A stretch of DNA of 64,000 bases, taken from positions 62,001 through 126,000 of the forward strand of contig NZ_SPHO01000007.1 of the NCBI RefSeq assembly GCF_005845215.1, read 5' to 3'. This document shows, piece after piece, positions 27,217-36,190 of this stretch (position 1 is its first letter; every line of letters starts with the position of its first letter). Made by a program: the position numbers and the translations under genes. The notes under the pieces were generated by a model that did no database searches, was not told the DNA's origin, and saw only the letters and a program-made list of their open reading frames with translations. Source of the stretch: Clostridium sp. 1001271st1 H5. Its GTDB lineage: Bacteria > Bacillota > Clostridia > Lachnospirales > Lachnospiraceae.

Positions 27217-27681
27217 TTAGTCCTCTTTGATTTTTACAATCACCTTTTTAATAGGCGCAGGCTCTCCGTTGGCAGCCTTTGGCTTATGGGCATCCCATGG
27301 ATTGAAAATCAGATACTGTCCGGCTCCGGTCACAACCTGAAGTCCGGGGGTGGTGTTTTCAAAGAATACCACATCCTTATCCGGATTATAGGGAACCTTA
27401 ACCGTCATCTCATGTACCGGCGCATAGCTCATGATTTCGCTTCCCTCAATCACATACTGGATATCGGTATAGTGCTCATGGGCTTCATATTTGGCCTCGT
27501 CCCACGGAATGGTGGTATAGGCCGTGACATTGGCGTATACGTTCTTGCCGTCAATCTCATACTTTCCCGGCTCCAATGCCTCAAGGTCCGTATTCTTAAG
27601 GAAATCCACGGCCTTGGCATATCTGCCTTCAATCCCTAAATTTCTGTAAAAATCCAAGTTCTTCTTCTCATCAAAAATCAT
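27217..27681 (-). CDS. YhcH/YjgK/YiaL (DUF386) family protein
   Basis: A 154-residue cupin-like beta-barrel protein. The family pattern is visible in the ETxxxxxxAKxxxHxxYxDIQYVIEG-type segment (EAKYEAHEHYTDIQYVIEG read in pieces) and in FFPWDAHKPKAA-like NPWDAHKPKAA near residue 135, which supply metal-binding His and Glu residues. Members accompany sialic acid and beta-galactoside pathways and may act as sugar anomerases or isomerases. Here it stands alone between a SleB-type gene and pckA, so the substrate is not indicated. Confidence 0.88.
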   Translation of the reverse strand: MIFDEKKNLDFYRNLGIEGRYAKAVDFLKNTDLEALEPGKYEIDGKNVYANVTAYTTIPWDEAKYEAHEHYTDIQYVIEGSEIMSYAPVHEMTVKVPYNPDKDVVFFENTTPGLQVVTGAGQYLIFNPWDAHKPKAANGEPAPIKKVIVKIKED

Positions 27682-27799
27682 ATTCCATTCTCCTTTGTGG
27701 CGTTTCGATTTTCAAGCATACCCTAGTATACACCTAAAGCCACAGGAAACTCAATCCTTTTTTTCATAATGCCATGTCCCGCAGATTGTTTCCGGGTAA

Positions 27800-28633
27800 T
27801 TATCTGAAGAACTCATGGCCGTCATGGGCAAAAAGGTAGGTCAGGCGCCTGTCAAACCAGGAAGCCGCGCTGCCCGATGCCCTTCTGTTCATGAAATACA
27901 GGGCTCCATTGGAATAATCCTCGCCGGACAGGGCCCGGTCCACACATTCAATGGTTTCTGCAGTGACCTTTACCGTGTTGATGGTGCCGTTGGATACAGG
28001 CTGAAACTGGGATGGCTGGTATACAACTGCCTTTACACTGTCCGGGAATTTCCCTGACAGCACACGGTTTATGATTACATCCGCGACCAGAATCTTTCCC
28101 TTGGGGTCGCAGATGCCTGCTTCTGCCTGGACAATGCGCAGGAGCACCTGGTAGTCTTCGTCCGTATATTTAATCCGTCTGGCTGCCCGGCGTTCTTCCT
28201 CCGCCTTTTTCCTGGCTTCCTCTTCCTGTTTTTCTTTTAATATCTGTTTCTGAAGTGTCTCAATCTGGGTCTGTGCCGCTGCCTGCTTTCTCTGTTTCTC
28301 TCGGACATCCGCTTCCAGCAGCGCACCGGCCAGATGCTGGCCTTCACTGTCTGTATTTAAAAGTCCGGATTGTATTTTTGCTTCAGTAACCAGACCGCTT
28401 CCTTCTTCTTCCTCTGCCTCCGTGTCCACGGCTTCACTTTCATTTACCATGGGCGCTGCAAGGGCGTTCCTACCCCCTCCGCCAAACCCATTGGCTGAAA
28501 ATGCAATAACAGCCACTACCATCATACCAGCCATTACCACGGATGAGGAACGGTACATCTGCTTTGTTACTTTCACAGTCAGTGACTTAACAAAGAGCAG
28601 TACCGAACGAAGGAATGAATGTAATGTAAGCAT
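27800..28633 (-). CDS. SleB/CwlJ-type cell wall hydrolase
   Basis: A 277-residue exported protein. A signal or anchor helix (about residues 32-50, SSVVMAGMMVVAVIAF) is followed by an acidic linker, a strong coiled coil rich in Lys/Glu/Gln (about 105-155), and a C-terminal Hydrolase_2 domain (about 160-277) with the catalytic-region sequence LLRIVQAEAGICDPKGKILVADVIINRVLSGKFPDSV in pieces and QFQPVSNG. The domain occurs in SleB, a spore cortex-lytic enzyme, and in vegetative wall hydrolases. With coiled coil plus hydrolase this form looks vegetative. A consensus promoter is at 28743-28771 with a structured leader. Confidence 0.87.
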   Translation of the reverse strand: MLTLHSFLRSVLLFVKSLTVKVTKQMYRSSSVVMAGMMVVAVIAFSANGFGGGGRNALAAPMVNESEAVDTEAEEEEGSGLVTEAKIQSGLLNTDSEGQHLAGALLEADVREKQRKQAAAQTQIETLQKQILKEKQEEEARKKAEEERRAARRIKYTDEDYQVLLRIVQAEAGICDPKGKILVADVIINRVLSGKFPDSVKAVVYQPSQFQPVSNGTINTVKVTAETIECVDRALSGEDYSNGALYFMNRRASGSAASWFDRRLTYLFAHDGHEFFR

Positions 28634-28650
28634 ACATACTCCTCTTTCCT

Positions 28651-28720
28651 GGTTCCGCGCAGTTCTGCACGGATACCATTCTCAAAATTTTATGCAGTGG
28701 GTATCTCCCACTTTGTGCAT
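28651..28720 (-). other. Two hairpins in the SleB-type gene leader
   Basis: One hairpin (28692-28720) has an inner GTGGG/CCCAC stem inside ATGCA/TGCAT; the second (28651-28677) has an eight-base TCCGTGCA/TGCGCGGA stem extended by GGT/ACC and ends a few bases before the ribosome binding site. I could not match them to a known riboswitch. Confidence 0.45.
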
Positions 28721-28742
28721 GTTTTTCCGGGATGTATGGCTA

Positions 28743-28771
28743 ATTATATGGGATTTGACTTTTCGCGTCAA
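28743..28771 (-). promoter_or_regulatory. Promoter of the SleB-type gene
   Basis: TTGACG (28771-28766), 17 bases, TATAAT (28748-28743) on the minus strand. Leader about 100 bases. Confidence 0.8.
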
Positions 28772-29150
28772 TGGAGATTTAACAATTTTGTTACATTTTT
28801 TCTCACTTTTGAAACATTTGTAATATTTTTTATATATTTACTACAGTTTTCTAGTAAATAAGCTTTATAAATTGTACATCTTGCCAGCTTTACTTTTACA
28901 TTTATATTACATTATTATTAACTTTTAAACATGTTATCTGATTTCCTATTTTTGTAATTTTAATTATGTTAATCATTTTATACCATAATAATTCATTTTT
29001 TACATTTTATATCCATCTCTGGATTTTACATTTTATGTCGAAAATTGACACTCATCCCCCACTTTACCGAAAAAATGGCATTTAGCTCCCCCATTCCTTC
29101 CATATGTTTCCGTCAAAATAGCCAAAGTAAGGAAAAACAAGAAATTCCCT

Positions 29151-29179
29151 TTGACATTCCCCCTTTACTTTGATACATT
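29151..29179 (+). promoter_or_regulatory. Promoter of the sodium:solute symporter gene
   Basis: TTGACA (29151-29156), 17 bases, TACATT (29174-29179). The leader is about 40 bases. Confidence 0.65.
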
Positions 29180-29226
29180 AAAGTTCAGAAGTTTTAATTA
29201 TTAAAGTGTATGCGGAGGTTATTCAA

Positions 29227-30798
29227 ATGACTGTAAAACTGCTGATGTTGATTATCTTTTTTGCCATCATGCTGGGCGTGGGATTCTATTCCCGGCGCCA
29301 TGCCACCAATGTCAACGACTTTGTACTGGGAGGAAGGGGCGTGGGTCCCTGGCTCACCGCCTTTGCTTACGGCACCTCCTACTTTTCCGCGGTTGTGTTC
29401 ATTGGCTACGCCGGCCAGTTCGGATGGAAATACGGCCTGGCATCCACCTGGATTGGAATTGGAAATGCCCTGATTGGAAGCCTGCTGGCCTGGGTCATCC
29501 TGGGAAGGCGCACCAGGGTCATGAGCAAGCATCTCTCCTCGGCTACCATGCCTGAATTCTTCGGCAGCCGGTTTCACAGCCAGGGCATGAAGATTGTTGC
29601 CTCCCTGATTATATTTGTCTTCCTCATCCCCTACACAGCCTCTGTCTACAACGGACTGTCCCGGTTATTCGGCATGGCCTTTGACATTCCCTACAGTGTC
29701 TGCGTCATGGGCATGGCCATCCTGACAGCCGTATATGTGATTCTGGGCGGTTATATGGCCACAGCCATCAATGATTTTATTCAGGGTATTATCATGCTGG
29801 CCGGAATTGTTGCTGTCATCTTAAGCGTTCTGAACGGCCAGGGAGGCTTTACAGCTGCTGTCGGCAGACTTGCCCTGATTCCCAGTGAAGTTCCGGTAAC
29901 CCTGGGACAGCCCGGCGCCTATACCTCCTTCTTTGGACCGGACCCCCTGAATCTTCTGGGAGTGGTGATTCTCACCTCCCTCGGAACCTGGGGCCTGCCG
30001 CAGATGATTCACAAATTTTATACCATCCGCAGCGAAAAAGCCATTGCCACAGGCACGGTGATATCCACCCTGTTCGCCATTGTTATCTCCGGGGGAAGCT
30101 ATTTCCTGGGCGGCTTCGGCCGGCTCTTTGACAGCCCTGCCATTTATAATGGAAATGGGGCCGTGGCTTACGACACCATCATCCCTGCCATGCTGTCCGG
30201 CCTTCCCGACCTGCTGATTGGAATTGTGGTCATGCTGGTTCTGTCCGCGTCCATGTCCACCCTTTCCTCCCTGGTGCTGACCTCCAGCTCCACCCTGACC
30301 CTGGATTTTATCAAAGGCAGTCTGGTGAAAAATATGAAGGACAGGACTCAGCTGATACTGATGCAGTGCCTGATTGTGGTATTCATTGTCATCAGCGTTG
30401 TCCTTGCCCTGGACCCTCCGGACTTCATTGCCCAGCTCATGGGCATCTCCTGGGGCGCCCTGGCCGGAGCCTTCCTGGCCCCCTTCCTCTACGGCCTGTA
30501 CTGGAAGAGGACCACACCGGCTGCTGTGTGGGCCAGCTTTGCAACAGGCATCGGCATCACTGTCTCAAATATGTTCCTGCATTATATTGCTTCTCCCATC
30601 AATGCAGGAGCTGTGTCCATGATTGTGGGGCTTATCATCGTGCCTCTGGTATCCTTCCTGACACCCAGGATGGACAGCCAGGATATAAATTCAATCTTCT
30701 CCTGTTATGATAATCTGGTGGAGGCAACCACCAGAAAGGTGCTGCCTGACGACCAGTCCTTTGACTCTCCGGCATTTAAAAAGAGGAAGAAAAAGTAG
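29227..30798 (+). CDS. Sodium:solute symporter family protein
   Basis: A 523-residue carrier of the SSS family (LeuT fold), with about thirteen hydrophobic helices. Typical sequence pieces are SRRHATNVNDFVLGGRGVGPWLTAFAYGTSYFSAVVFIGYAG read in sections in the first 90 residues and a LVLSASMSTLSSLVLTSSSTL Na+-site region near residue 345. Substrate (sugar, amino acid, carboxylate) cannot be told. The ATG at 29227 follows GCGGAGG by nine bases; an in-frame upstream ATG at 29206 precedes the RBS and is rejected. It ends at a hairpin shared with the convergent rnf operon. Confidence 0.88.
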   Translation: MTVKLLMLIIFFAIMLGVGFYSRRHATNVNDFVLGGRGVGPWLTAFAYGTSYFSAVVFIGYAGQFGWKYGLASTWIGIGNALIGSLLAWVILGRRTRVMSKHLSSATMPEFFGSRFHSQGMKIVASLIIFVFLIPYTASVYNGLSRLFGMAFDIPYSVCVMGMAILTAVYVILGGYMATAINDFIQGIIMLAGIVAVILSVLNGQGGFTAAVGRLALIPSEVPVTLGQPGAYTSFFGPDPLNLLGVVILTSLGTWGLPQMIHKFYTIRSEKAIATGTVISTLFAIVISGGSYFLGGFGRLFDSPAIYNGNGAVAYDTIIPAMLSGLPDLLIGIVVMLVLSASMSTLSSLVLTSSSTLTLDFIKGSLVKNMKDRTQLILMQCLIVVFIVISVVLALDPPDFIAQLMGISWGALAGAFLAPFLYGLYWKRTTPAAVWASFATGIGITVSNMFLHYIASPINAGAVSMIVGLIIVPLVSFLTPRMDSQDINSIFSCYDNLVEATTRKVLPDDQSFDSPAFKKRKKK

Positions 30799-30813
30799 CA
30801 TATGAAAACAGCG

Positions 30814-30857
30814 AAAAGCTGTCCTTTCCCATGGTATACGGGAAAGGACAGCTTTTT
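30814..30857. terminator. Bidirectional terminator between symporter and rnfB
   Basis: A 17-base perfect stem (30814-30830 with 30840-30856) flanked by A4 and T5 and with a nine-base loop can stop transcription from both convergent genes. Confidence 0.9.
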
Positions 30858-30902
30858 ATTTCATGAAAATGCATTTATTCTATGCAGACATTTTCATCTT
30901 AT

Positions 30903-31691
30903 CTAAAGTATAACCTTCACAGGACACTTCTCTGCGCACTTGCCGCAGTTGGTGCATTTCTCATAATCAATGACAGCCAGGTTATTCTCCATATGGATGG
31001 CATCAAACTCGCACTGCTTTGTACACAGGGTACATCCGATACATCCGGCTGCACAGACAGCCTTTACATCCTTGCCCTTGTCATGGGAACTGCACTGCAC
31101 CAGATGCTCTGCCTTGTAGGGAACCAGCTCAATCAGATGGTTGGGACAGGAGGCCACGCACATGCCGCAGGCCACGCATTTTTCCTTATCCACCACTGCC
31201 ACGCCGTCCACCACATGGATGGCGTCAAAGGCGCAGGCCTTCACACAGGAGCCGTAGCCCATACATCCGTAGGCACAGGCCTTTTCTCCTGCACCGGGAA
31301 CCACCGACACCTTTTTGCAGTCGTCCACGCCGTAATAGTTGTACTGCACCTTTGTCTTATCACAGGTTCCCGTACACTTGACGAAAGCCACCTTCTTTTC
31401 AGCAGCTCCGCCGGCCACGCCCATGATTTCACCGATTTTCTCAGCCACAGGAGCACCGCCCACAGGGCAGGCCCCCACATCTGCCTGACCGGCCGCAATG
31501 GCCTTTGCCAGTGCGTCACAGCCCGCATAACCGCAGCCGCCGCAGTTGTTGCCGGGAAGCTCATTGCGGACCAGAATCTCTTTTTCATCTACCTGTACTT
31601 TAAACTTCTCGCTGGCAACGCCAAGGAAGATTCCTATAAGAATACCAAGGATACCTACAACTGCTGCCGCTAATATAATACCTGTAACCAT
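30903..31691 (-). CDS. rnfB: Rnf complex subunit B (iron-sulfur ferredoxin)
   Basis: A 262-residue subunit of the Rnf ferredoxin:NAD oxidoreductase, which couples electron flow to Na+ or H+ export. An N-terminal membrane helix (3-27) is followed by a 4Fe-4S domain with NCGGCGYAGC...CPVGG (about 49-78), then a central region, and ferredoxin-type clusters CAYGCMGYGSCVKAC, CVACGMCVASCP, CIGCTLCTKQC and CTNCGKCAEKCP. RnfB is thought to accept electrons from reduced ferredoxin. Last gene of rnfCDGEAB; 16 bases separate it from rnfA. Confidence 0.97.
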   Translation of the reverse strand: MVTGIILAAAVVGILGILIGIFLGVASEKFKVQVDEKEILVRNELPGNNCGGCGYAGCDALAKAIAAGQADVGACPVGGAPVAEKIGEIMGVAGGAAEKKVAFVKCTGTCDKTKVQYNYYGVDDCKKVSVVPGAGEKACAYGCMGYGSCVKACAFDAIHVVDGVAVVDKEKCVACGMCVASCPNHLIELVPYKAEHLVQCSSHDKGKDVKAVCAAGCIGCTLCTKQCEFDAIHMENNLAVIDYEKCTNCGKCAEKCPVKVIL

Positions 31692-31707
31692 TTTCCTTCT
31701 CCTCCTT

Positions 31708-32283
31708 CTAAATTAATCCGGAAAATCCGAAAAATGCGATTGCCATGAGACCTGAGGTAATTAAAACAATAGGTGACCCCTGGAATGAATACGGTACATC
31801 ATTGTGCTCAATCTTCTCACGGATACCGGCCAGCATGATGATGGCGATGGTAAAACCTACGGAAATACCAATGCCGTTCACAACGCTCTGGATAAAGCTG
31901 TATGACTTCTGTACATTGGTAAGGGCAACACCCAGCACCGCACAGTTGGTGGTAATCAGGGGCAGGTACACGCCCAGTGCCTCATACAGTGAGGGCATGG
32001 ATTTCTTGAGGAACATTTCCACGAACTGAACCAGGGCTGCGATGACCAGAATGAACACAATGGTCTGCAGGTATTCCAGGTGCATGTTCACAAGGATTCC
32101 GGTGTAAACCAGGCTGGTCACTGCCGATGCTATGGTTATAACGAAGATAACGGCCGCACCCATGCCGGCTGAGGTCTCAACCTTCTTTGAAACACCGAGG
32201 AATGGACAGAGTCCTAAGAACTGGCTTAAAACAACGTTATTAACCAGAGCGGAACCAATGGCAATTAACAATAACTCTTTCAT
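31708..32283 (-). CDS. rnfA: Rnf complex subunit A (membrane)
   Basis: A 191-residue integral membrane subunit with six hydrophobic helices, homologous to RnfE and NqrE. The N-terminal NNVVLSQFLGLCPFLGVSKK and the central VYLPLITTNCAVLGVAL are characteristic; the cysteines in these two half-repeats are known to hold an intramembrane [2Fe-2S] cluster between RnfA and RnfE. Lies 12 bases after rnfE. Confidence 0.97.
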   Translation of the reverse strand: MKELLLIAIGSALVNNVVLSQFLGLCPFLGVSKKVETSAGMGAAVIFVITIASAVTSLVYTGILVNMHLEYLQTIVFILVIAALVQFVEMFLKKSMPSLYEALGVYLPLITTNCAVLGVALTNVQKSYSFIQSVVNGIGISVGFTIAIIMLAGIREKIEHNDVPYSFQGSPIVLITSGLMAIAFFGFSGLI

Positions 32284-32295
32284 CTATCCACCCTC

Positions 32296-33087
32296 CTAAT
32301 TTTCTTTTTTGGAAGTAGCTGATTTAAGCTCTGCTTCCTTCTTTGCTACAGCTGCCTTCTTTGCCGCCAGCGCCTTTTCCTCAGCCTGACGCATCCTTGT
32401 CTCCAGCACCTCATGGTTCGCCATGCAGGCTGAACCGGTACAGGACATACAGTTGCCGCCGCAGGCCAGCCTGGACTGCGCAGCTGAACCATTGGTTGCG
32501 GAAGGAGCCTTGAACTTGTTCTGAAGGGCTGTCAGGATAGCCAGCACGAAGAATGCGCCCGGAGCCAGCACGAAGATGGCAACATGGTAATCCTCCGGAA
32601 TCAGCACTTTCCCGAATACGGCGCCGGAACCAAGAATCTCACGGACCAGACCGATACAGGTCAGGGCCAGTGTAAAGCCAAGGCCCATGCCCAGGCCGTC
32701 AAAGGTGGATGCCAGGGGACCATTCTTGGATGCATAGGACTCTGCGCGTCCAAGGATGATACAGTTAACCACAATCAGCGGGATATAGATGCCCAGAGCT
32801 GAATACAGGCTGTCAACATATGCCTGGAGCAGCAGCTGCACCATGGTAACCAGGGATGCCACGATAACGATGTATGCCGGGATACGCACCCTGTCAGGTA
32901 TAATCTTGCGCAGGGCAGAAATAATCATATTGGAAAACAGTAAAACCACGGTTGTGGAAAGTCCCATACCCAGACCGTTGATGGCGGATGTGGTGACAGC
33001 CAGTGTCGGACACATACCAAGCATCAGGACGAAGGTAGGGTTTTCTTTCACAATACCGTTATATAAACGTTCTGTACATTTATTCAT
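32296..33087 (-). CDS. rnfE: Rnf complex subunit E with Cys-rich C-terminal tail
   Basis: A 263-residue membrane subunit. Residues 1-193 match RnfE: ENPTFVLMLGMCPTLAVTTSA and YIPLIVVNCIILGRAE supply the two cluster cysteines. The remaining 70 residues form a hydrophilic tail not needed for the core fold: four cysteines spaced C-X3-C-X2-C-X4-C (about 209, 213, 216, 221) followed by an Ala/Lys/Glu-rich helix. The tail could bind a metal or Fe-S cluster on the cytoplasmic side. Usual RnfE length is near 200, so the tail is an addition. Fifteen bases separate it from rnfG. Confidence 0.95.
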   Translation of the reverse strand: MNKCTERLYNGIVKENPTFVLMLGMCPTLAVTTSAINGLGMGLSTTVVLLFSNMIISALRKIIPDRVRIPAYIVIVASLVTMVQLLLQAYVDSLYSALGIYIPLIVVNCIILGRAESYASKNGPLASTFDGLGMGLGFTLALTCIGLVREILGSGAVFGKVLIPEDYHVAIFVLAPGAFFVLAILTALQNKFKAPSATNGSAAQSRLACGGNCMSCTGSACMANHEVLETRMRQAEEKALAAKKAAVAKKEAELKSATSKKEN

Positions 33088-33102
33088 GTTCCCACCTCCT
33101 AT

Positions 33103-33714
33103 TTATTGGATGCAGTTATGCAGATAGTATAAAGCTGCATTGACTGCATTGGTTGTTGCATTTGAAGTGATGGTAGCGCCGCTGATGGCATTAATCTGGG
33201 TATCGTCTGCGCTGCCTGATTTGGTGACGGAAAGCTCAGGTGCGTTCTTTCCCACATACTGGTCCTTGAACGCCGGTTCCTTTGCCTTTAATCCCAGACC
33301 GGGAGTATCACTGATTTCCAGGAACTCAATGCCTGTGATGGTTCCGTCATCCTTCAGTCCCACCGACAGCTTTACCACGCCGCCGTAGCTGTCGTTGGAC
33401 AGGGAGGTGATGACATAGCCTAACTGGTTTCCGCCTGCATCCACTGCCTTCAGTACATTCTCCACTTCCACGCCGCCAAAGTCCATACCGGACAGGGCCT
33501 CGTTGCAGGCCGGGATGGCAGCTGTGAGGGCTTCGTCGGAATCAAAGGTTTCCGCCTCTGCAAATACTGCCTTATACGCCTTGTTGTTGGCAGCTATGGT
33601 TGCCAGCTCAATTGGCTTCTTGGTCAGCTGGTATACACCGCCTAAAAGGCATCCGGACACCAGGGTGATTACAAAGAGAATCACTGCGTCTTTCATAAAT
33701 CCTGATTTGCTCAT
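33103..33714 (-). CDS. rnfG: Rnf complex subunit G (FMN-binding)
   Basis: A 203-residue subunit with one N-terminal membrane helix (about 9-27) and an extracytoplasmic FMN-binding domain. The covalent flavin attachment motif S(T)GAT is seen in INAISGATITSNATTNAVN near residue 180. It starts two bases after the rnfD stop (translational coupling likely) and accepts electrons across the membrane within Rnf. Confidence 0.96.
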   Translation of the reverse strand: MSKSGFMKDAVILFVITLVSGCLLGGVYQLTKKPIELATIAANNKAYKAVFAEAETFDSDEALTAAIPACNEALSGMDFGGVEVENVLKAVDAGGNQLGYVITSLSNDSYGGVVKLSVGLKDDGTITGIEFLEISDTPGLGLKAKEPAFKDQYVGKNAPELSVTKSGSADDTQINAISGATITSNATTNAVNAALYYLHNCIQ

Positions 33715-33716
33715 GT

Positions 33717-34652
33717 TTACTTGCCCTCCTTTCCAAATGCTTTGGGAAGGGTTACTTTCTCAATCAGCGGAACAAGGATATTGCTGATGATGATTGCGTA
33801 GGACACGCCCTCTGCGGAGCCGCCGAAAATACGGAACAGTCCTGTAAGCACGCCTAACAGGATGCCGAACATAATCTGGCCCTTTGGCGTAATGGGGCTT
33901 GTCACATAGTCGGTTGCCATGAAGAAGGCTCCGAAAATCAGGCCGCCGCCGCACAGATGGGCTGCTATATAGTTCAAATCAAATCCATGGCCCCCGAACA
34001 GGACGGCAAATACCACAACCGTCAGTATGTAAGTGCCTGGAATCCGGATGGAGATTACCTTCTTCGCCAGAAGATAGGCAGCGCCCACTAAAAGCGCAAT
34101 CACGGAAACCTCTCCGATGGTGCCTGGAATGTTTCCCACAAACATGGCCGGAACATCCACTGCGCCGCCGCTCTTAAGCACTGCCAGAGGAGTTGCGCCG
34201 GACACGCCGTCGAATCCGCTGTAGCTGAAATTGGTCATTTTTCCCGCAAAGGAAATCAGCAGAAAGCATCTGGCTGCCAGGGCCGGGTTCATAAAATTCT
34301 GTCCCAGACCGCCGTAGAGTTGCTTCACCACGATGATGGCAAAGATTCCTCCCAGAGCCGGTATCCACACCGGAATCTCCGGAGGCATGTTTAACGCCAG
34401 TATCATGCCTGTGACCAGGGCGCTGCAGTCGCTGATGGTACTTGGCTTCTTCATCAGCTTCTCATATACATACTCACTTAAAACACAGGCTGCAACCGTA
34501 ACTATAAGCACCAGCAGCGCATGCATGCCGAAATGATACACACCGAAAGCAGTTGCAGGCAACATGGCAATGGCCACATCCAGCATGATGCTGTGGGTGG
34601 TCTCATGGCTTCTCACATGCGGGGATGATGATACGTTTAATAATTTACTCAT
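33717..34652 (-). CDS. rnfD: Rnf complex subunit D (membrane, FMN)
   Basis: A 311-residue integral membrane subunit with about nine to ten helices. The N-terminal SSSPHVRSHETTHSIMLDVAIAMLPA in pieces and the periplasmic-loop FMN attachment segment SGATPLAVLK (about residue 150) are typical of RnfD/NqrB. It follows rnfC by 15 bases. Confidence 0.96.
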   Translation of the reverse strand: MSKLLNVSSSPHVRSHETTHSIMLDVAIAMLPATAFGVYHFGMHALLVLIVTVAACVLSEYVYEKLMKKPSTISDCSALVTGMILALNMPPEIPVWIPALGGIFAIIVVKQLYGGLGQNFMNPALAARCFLLISFAGKMTNFSYSGFDGVSGATPLAVLKSGGAVDVPAMFVGNIPGTIGEVSVIALLVGAAYLLAKKVISIRIPGTYILTVVVFAVLFGGHGFDLNYIAAHLCGGGLIFGAFFMATDYVTSPITPKGQIMFGILLGVLTGLFRIFGGSAEGVSYAIIISNILVPLIEKVTLPKAFGKEGK

Positions 34653-34667
34653 GACTTATGTCCCCTC

Positions 34668-35993
34668 CTACCCTTTTTTCCTGCGGTTAGCCGCAACTGT
34701 CTTGCGCATTTCCTTAAATGCCTGAGTCAGAGGCCTCTTGGCCGGACATACATAGGTACAGCTTCCGCACTCCATGCATTCCATACCGTTCAGCTTCTCA
34801 AATGTCTCGCAGTCGTCCCTGAGGGCGGCCTGCATCATCATCACAGGGATGATGTGGCTTGGACATACGCTGACGCACTTTCCGCACCGTATGCATGCGG
34901 AAGGCTCCATCTCTGCCACCTGGTCCTTTGTGAAGCAGGTCAGGGCGGATGAAGTCTTGCTTACCGGAATATTCAGGTCAAATATGGCCTGGCCCATCAT
35001 GGGGCCGCCTGACAGGATTTTCTCGGGCTCAGTCTTAAAACCGCCTGCTGCATCCAGCAGTTCCTGGTAATTGGTTCCAAGCTTTACGCTGAAATTCCTG
35101 GGGTCTGCCACCGCGTCTCCGGTGACCGTAATGATTTTCCTCATCAGGGGCGTGCTCTTGCACACGGCCATGTAGATGGAAATCACAGTGTCAACATTGT
35201 CCACAATACATCCTGCATCCGCTGGAAGCATGGATGAGTTGACCTTCCTGCCTGTGACGGCATAAATCAGGGAACGCTCACCTCCCTGAGGATATTTTGT
35301 CATAAGCGGGCAAACCGTGATGCGGGGCTCGTCCTTCACCATCTCGGTCAGCTTTTTGATTGCCTCAGGCTTATTGTTCTCAATGCCTATAACGCCCTTT
35401 GCATTGTCAAAAAGCTGCAGGATGACCTTTAAACCGCCTACGATTTTCTCCGGCTCCTCCAGCATCATGCGGTAGTCGCTGGTAAGATACGGCTCACACT
35501 CTGCGCCGTTGACCAATATGTACTCGATGGCATTTTCATCCTTCGGAGTCAGCTTTACATGAGTGGGGAATCCCGCCCCTCCAAGGCCGACGATACCGGC
35601 TTCCTTCACAATGTTTCGGATTTCCTCTTTTGACAGGCCGGATGGGTCCCTGTCCTCTCCCACGCCCTCAACTGTCTTATATTCTCCATCATTTTCAACG
35701 ATAATGGAGGGCACCATTGCTCCGTTGGCCATACGCCTTGGTTCAATGGCCTTCACCGTACCTGACACAGAAGCAATTACATTGGCAGAGATGAAACCGC
35801 CTGCTTCTCCAATCTTCTGGCCTGCCAGTACATGGTCACCCTTGGCTACCAGCGGCTTCGCAGGTGCCCCAATGTGCTGTGACATCGGATACACCAGGTC
35901 GCCTTTTGGCATCAGGACCTGTACCGGTTTGTTCTCTGACAGCTCTTTCCCCTCATATGGATGGATGCCGCCTATAAAAGTCGCCAAACCCAT
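34668..35993 (-). CDS. rnfC: Rnf complex subunit C (NADH-binding)
   Basis: A 441-residue peripheral subunit and first gene of the operon. The N-terminal part has GGIHPYEGKELSENK, a biotin-fold-like segment (GAPAKPLVAKGDHVLAGQKIGE in pieces), then the NADH/FMN-binding region with GLGGAGFPTHVKL (about 130) and NGAECEPYL, and two C-terminal 4Fe-4S motifs, CIRCGKCVSVCP and CMECGSCTYVCP. It transfers electrons to NAD+. The ATG at 35993 follows AGGGAGAG by seven bases; an upstream in-frame ATG lacks a site. Confidence 0.96.
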   Translation of the reverse strand: MGLATFIGGIHPYEGKELSENKPVQVLMPKGDLVYPMSQHIGAPAKPLVAKGDHVLAGQKIGEAGGFISANVIASVSGTVKAIEPRRMANGAMVPSIIVENDGEYKTVEGVGEDRDPSGLSKEEIRNIVKEAGIVGLGGAGFPTHVKLTPKDENAIEYILVNGAECEPYLTSDYRMMLEEPEKIVGGLKVILQLFDNAKGVIGIENNKPEAIKKLTEMVKDEPRITVCPLMTKYPQGGERSLIYAVTGRKVNSSMLPADAGCIVDNVDTVISIYMAVCKSTPLMRKIITVTGDAVADPRNFSVKLGTNYQELLDAAGGFKTEPEKILSGGPMMGQAIFDLNIPVSKTSSALTCFTKDQVAEMEPSACIRCGKCVSVCPSHIIPVMMMQAALRDDCETFEKLNGMECMECGSCTYVCPAKRPLTQAFKEMRKTVAANRRKKG

Positions 35994-36101
35994 GGATTCT
36001 CTCCCTCTTTTCTTTCTTTTTATTCCTTTGTGCAGCCGGACCAGTACTGGCGTCCGGTATGACCGGCGGGGCTGCCTGCCCCCACCGGAATACACCAACA
36101 T

Positions 36102-36131
36102 AGTATAGCATAAATAAAGATTGTATACAAT
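36102..36131 (-). promoter_or_regulatory. rnf promoter with overlapping palindromic operator
   Basis: On the minus strand TTGTAT (36129-36124), 16 bases, TATACT (36107-36102). The 12-base perfect palindrome ATTGTATACAAT (36120-36131) covers the -35 box. Such palindromes are typical of FadR-type GntR and some other dimeric repressors; the binding protein is not identified. Confidence 0.6.
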
Positions 36132-36190
36132 ACAGATTTTATACGTTATTTTTTTAATTATATGTTAAATAACTGTTAATTTATTGGCAA

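Larger units (their letters stand above)
28634..29226. other. AT-rich divergent intergenic region
   Basis: This 593-base gap between the SleB-type gene and the sodium:solute symporter has its two promoters near the ends (28743-28771 leftward, 29151-29179 rightward), two hairpins in the SleB leader, and in between about 370 bases of very AT-rich sequence with repeated TTTTACATTT-like runs. I see no open frame with a ribosome binding site and no recognised RNA gene. Confidence 0.7.
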
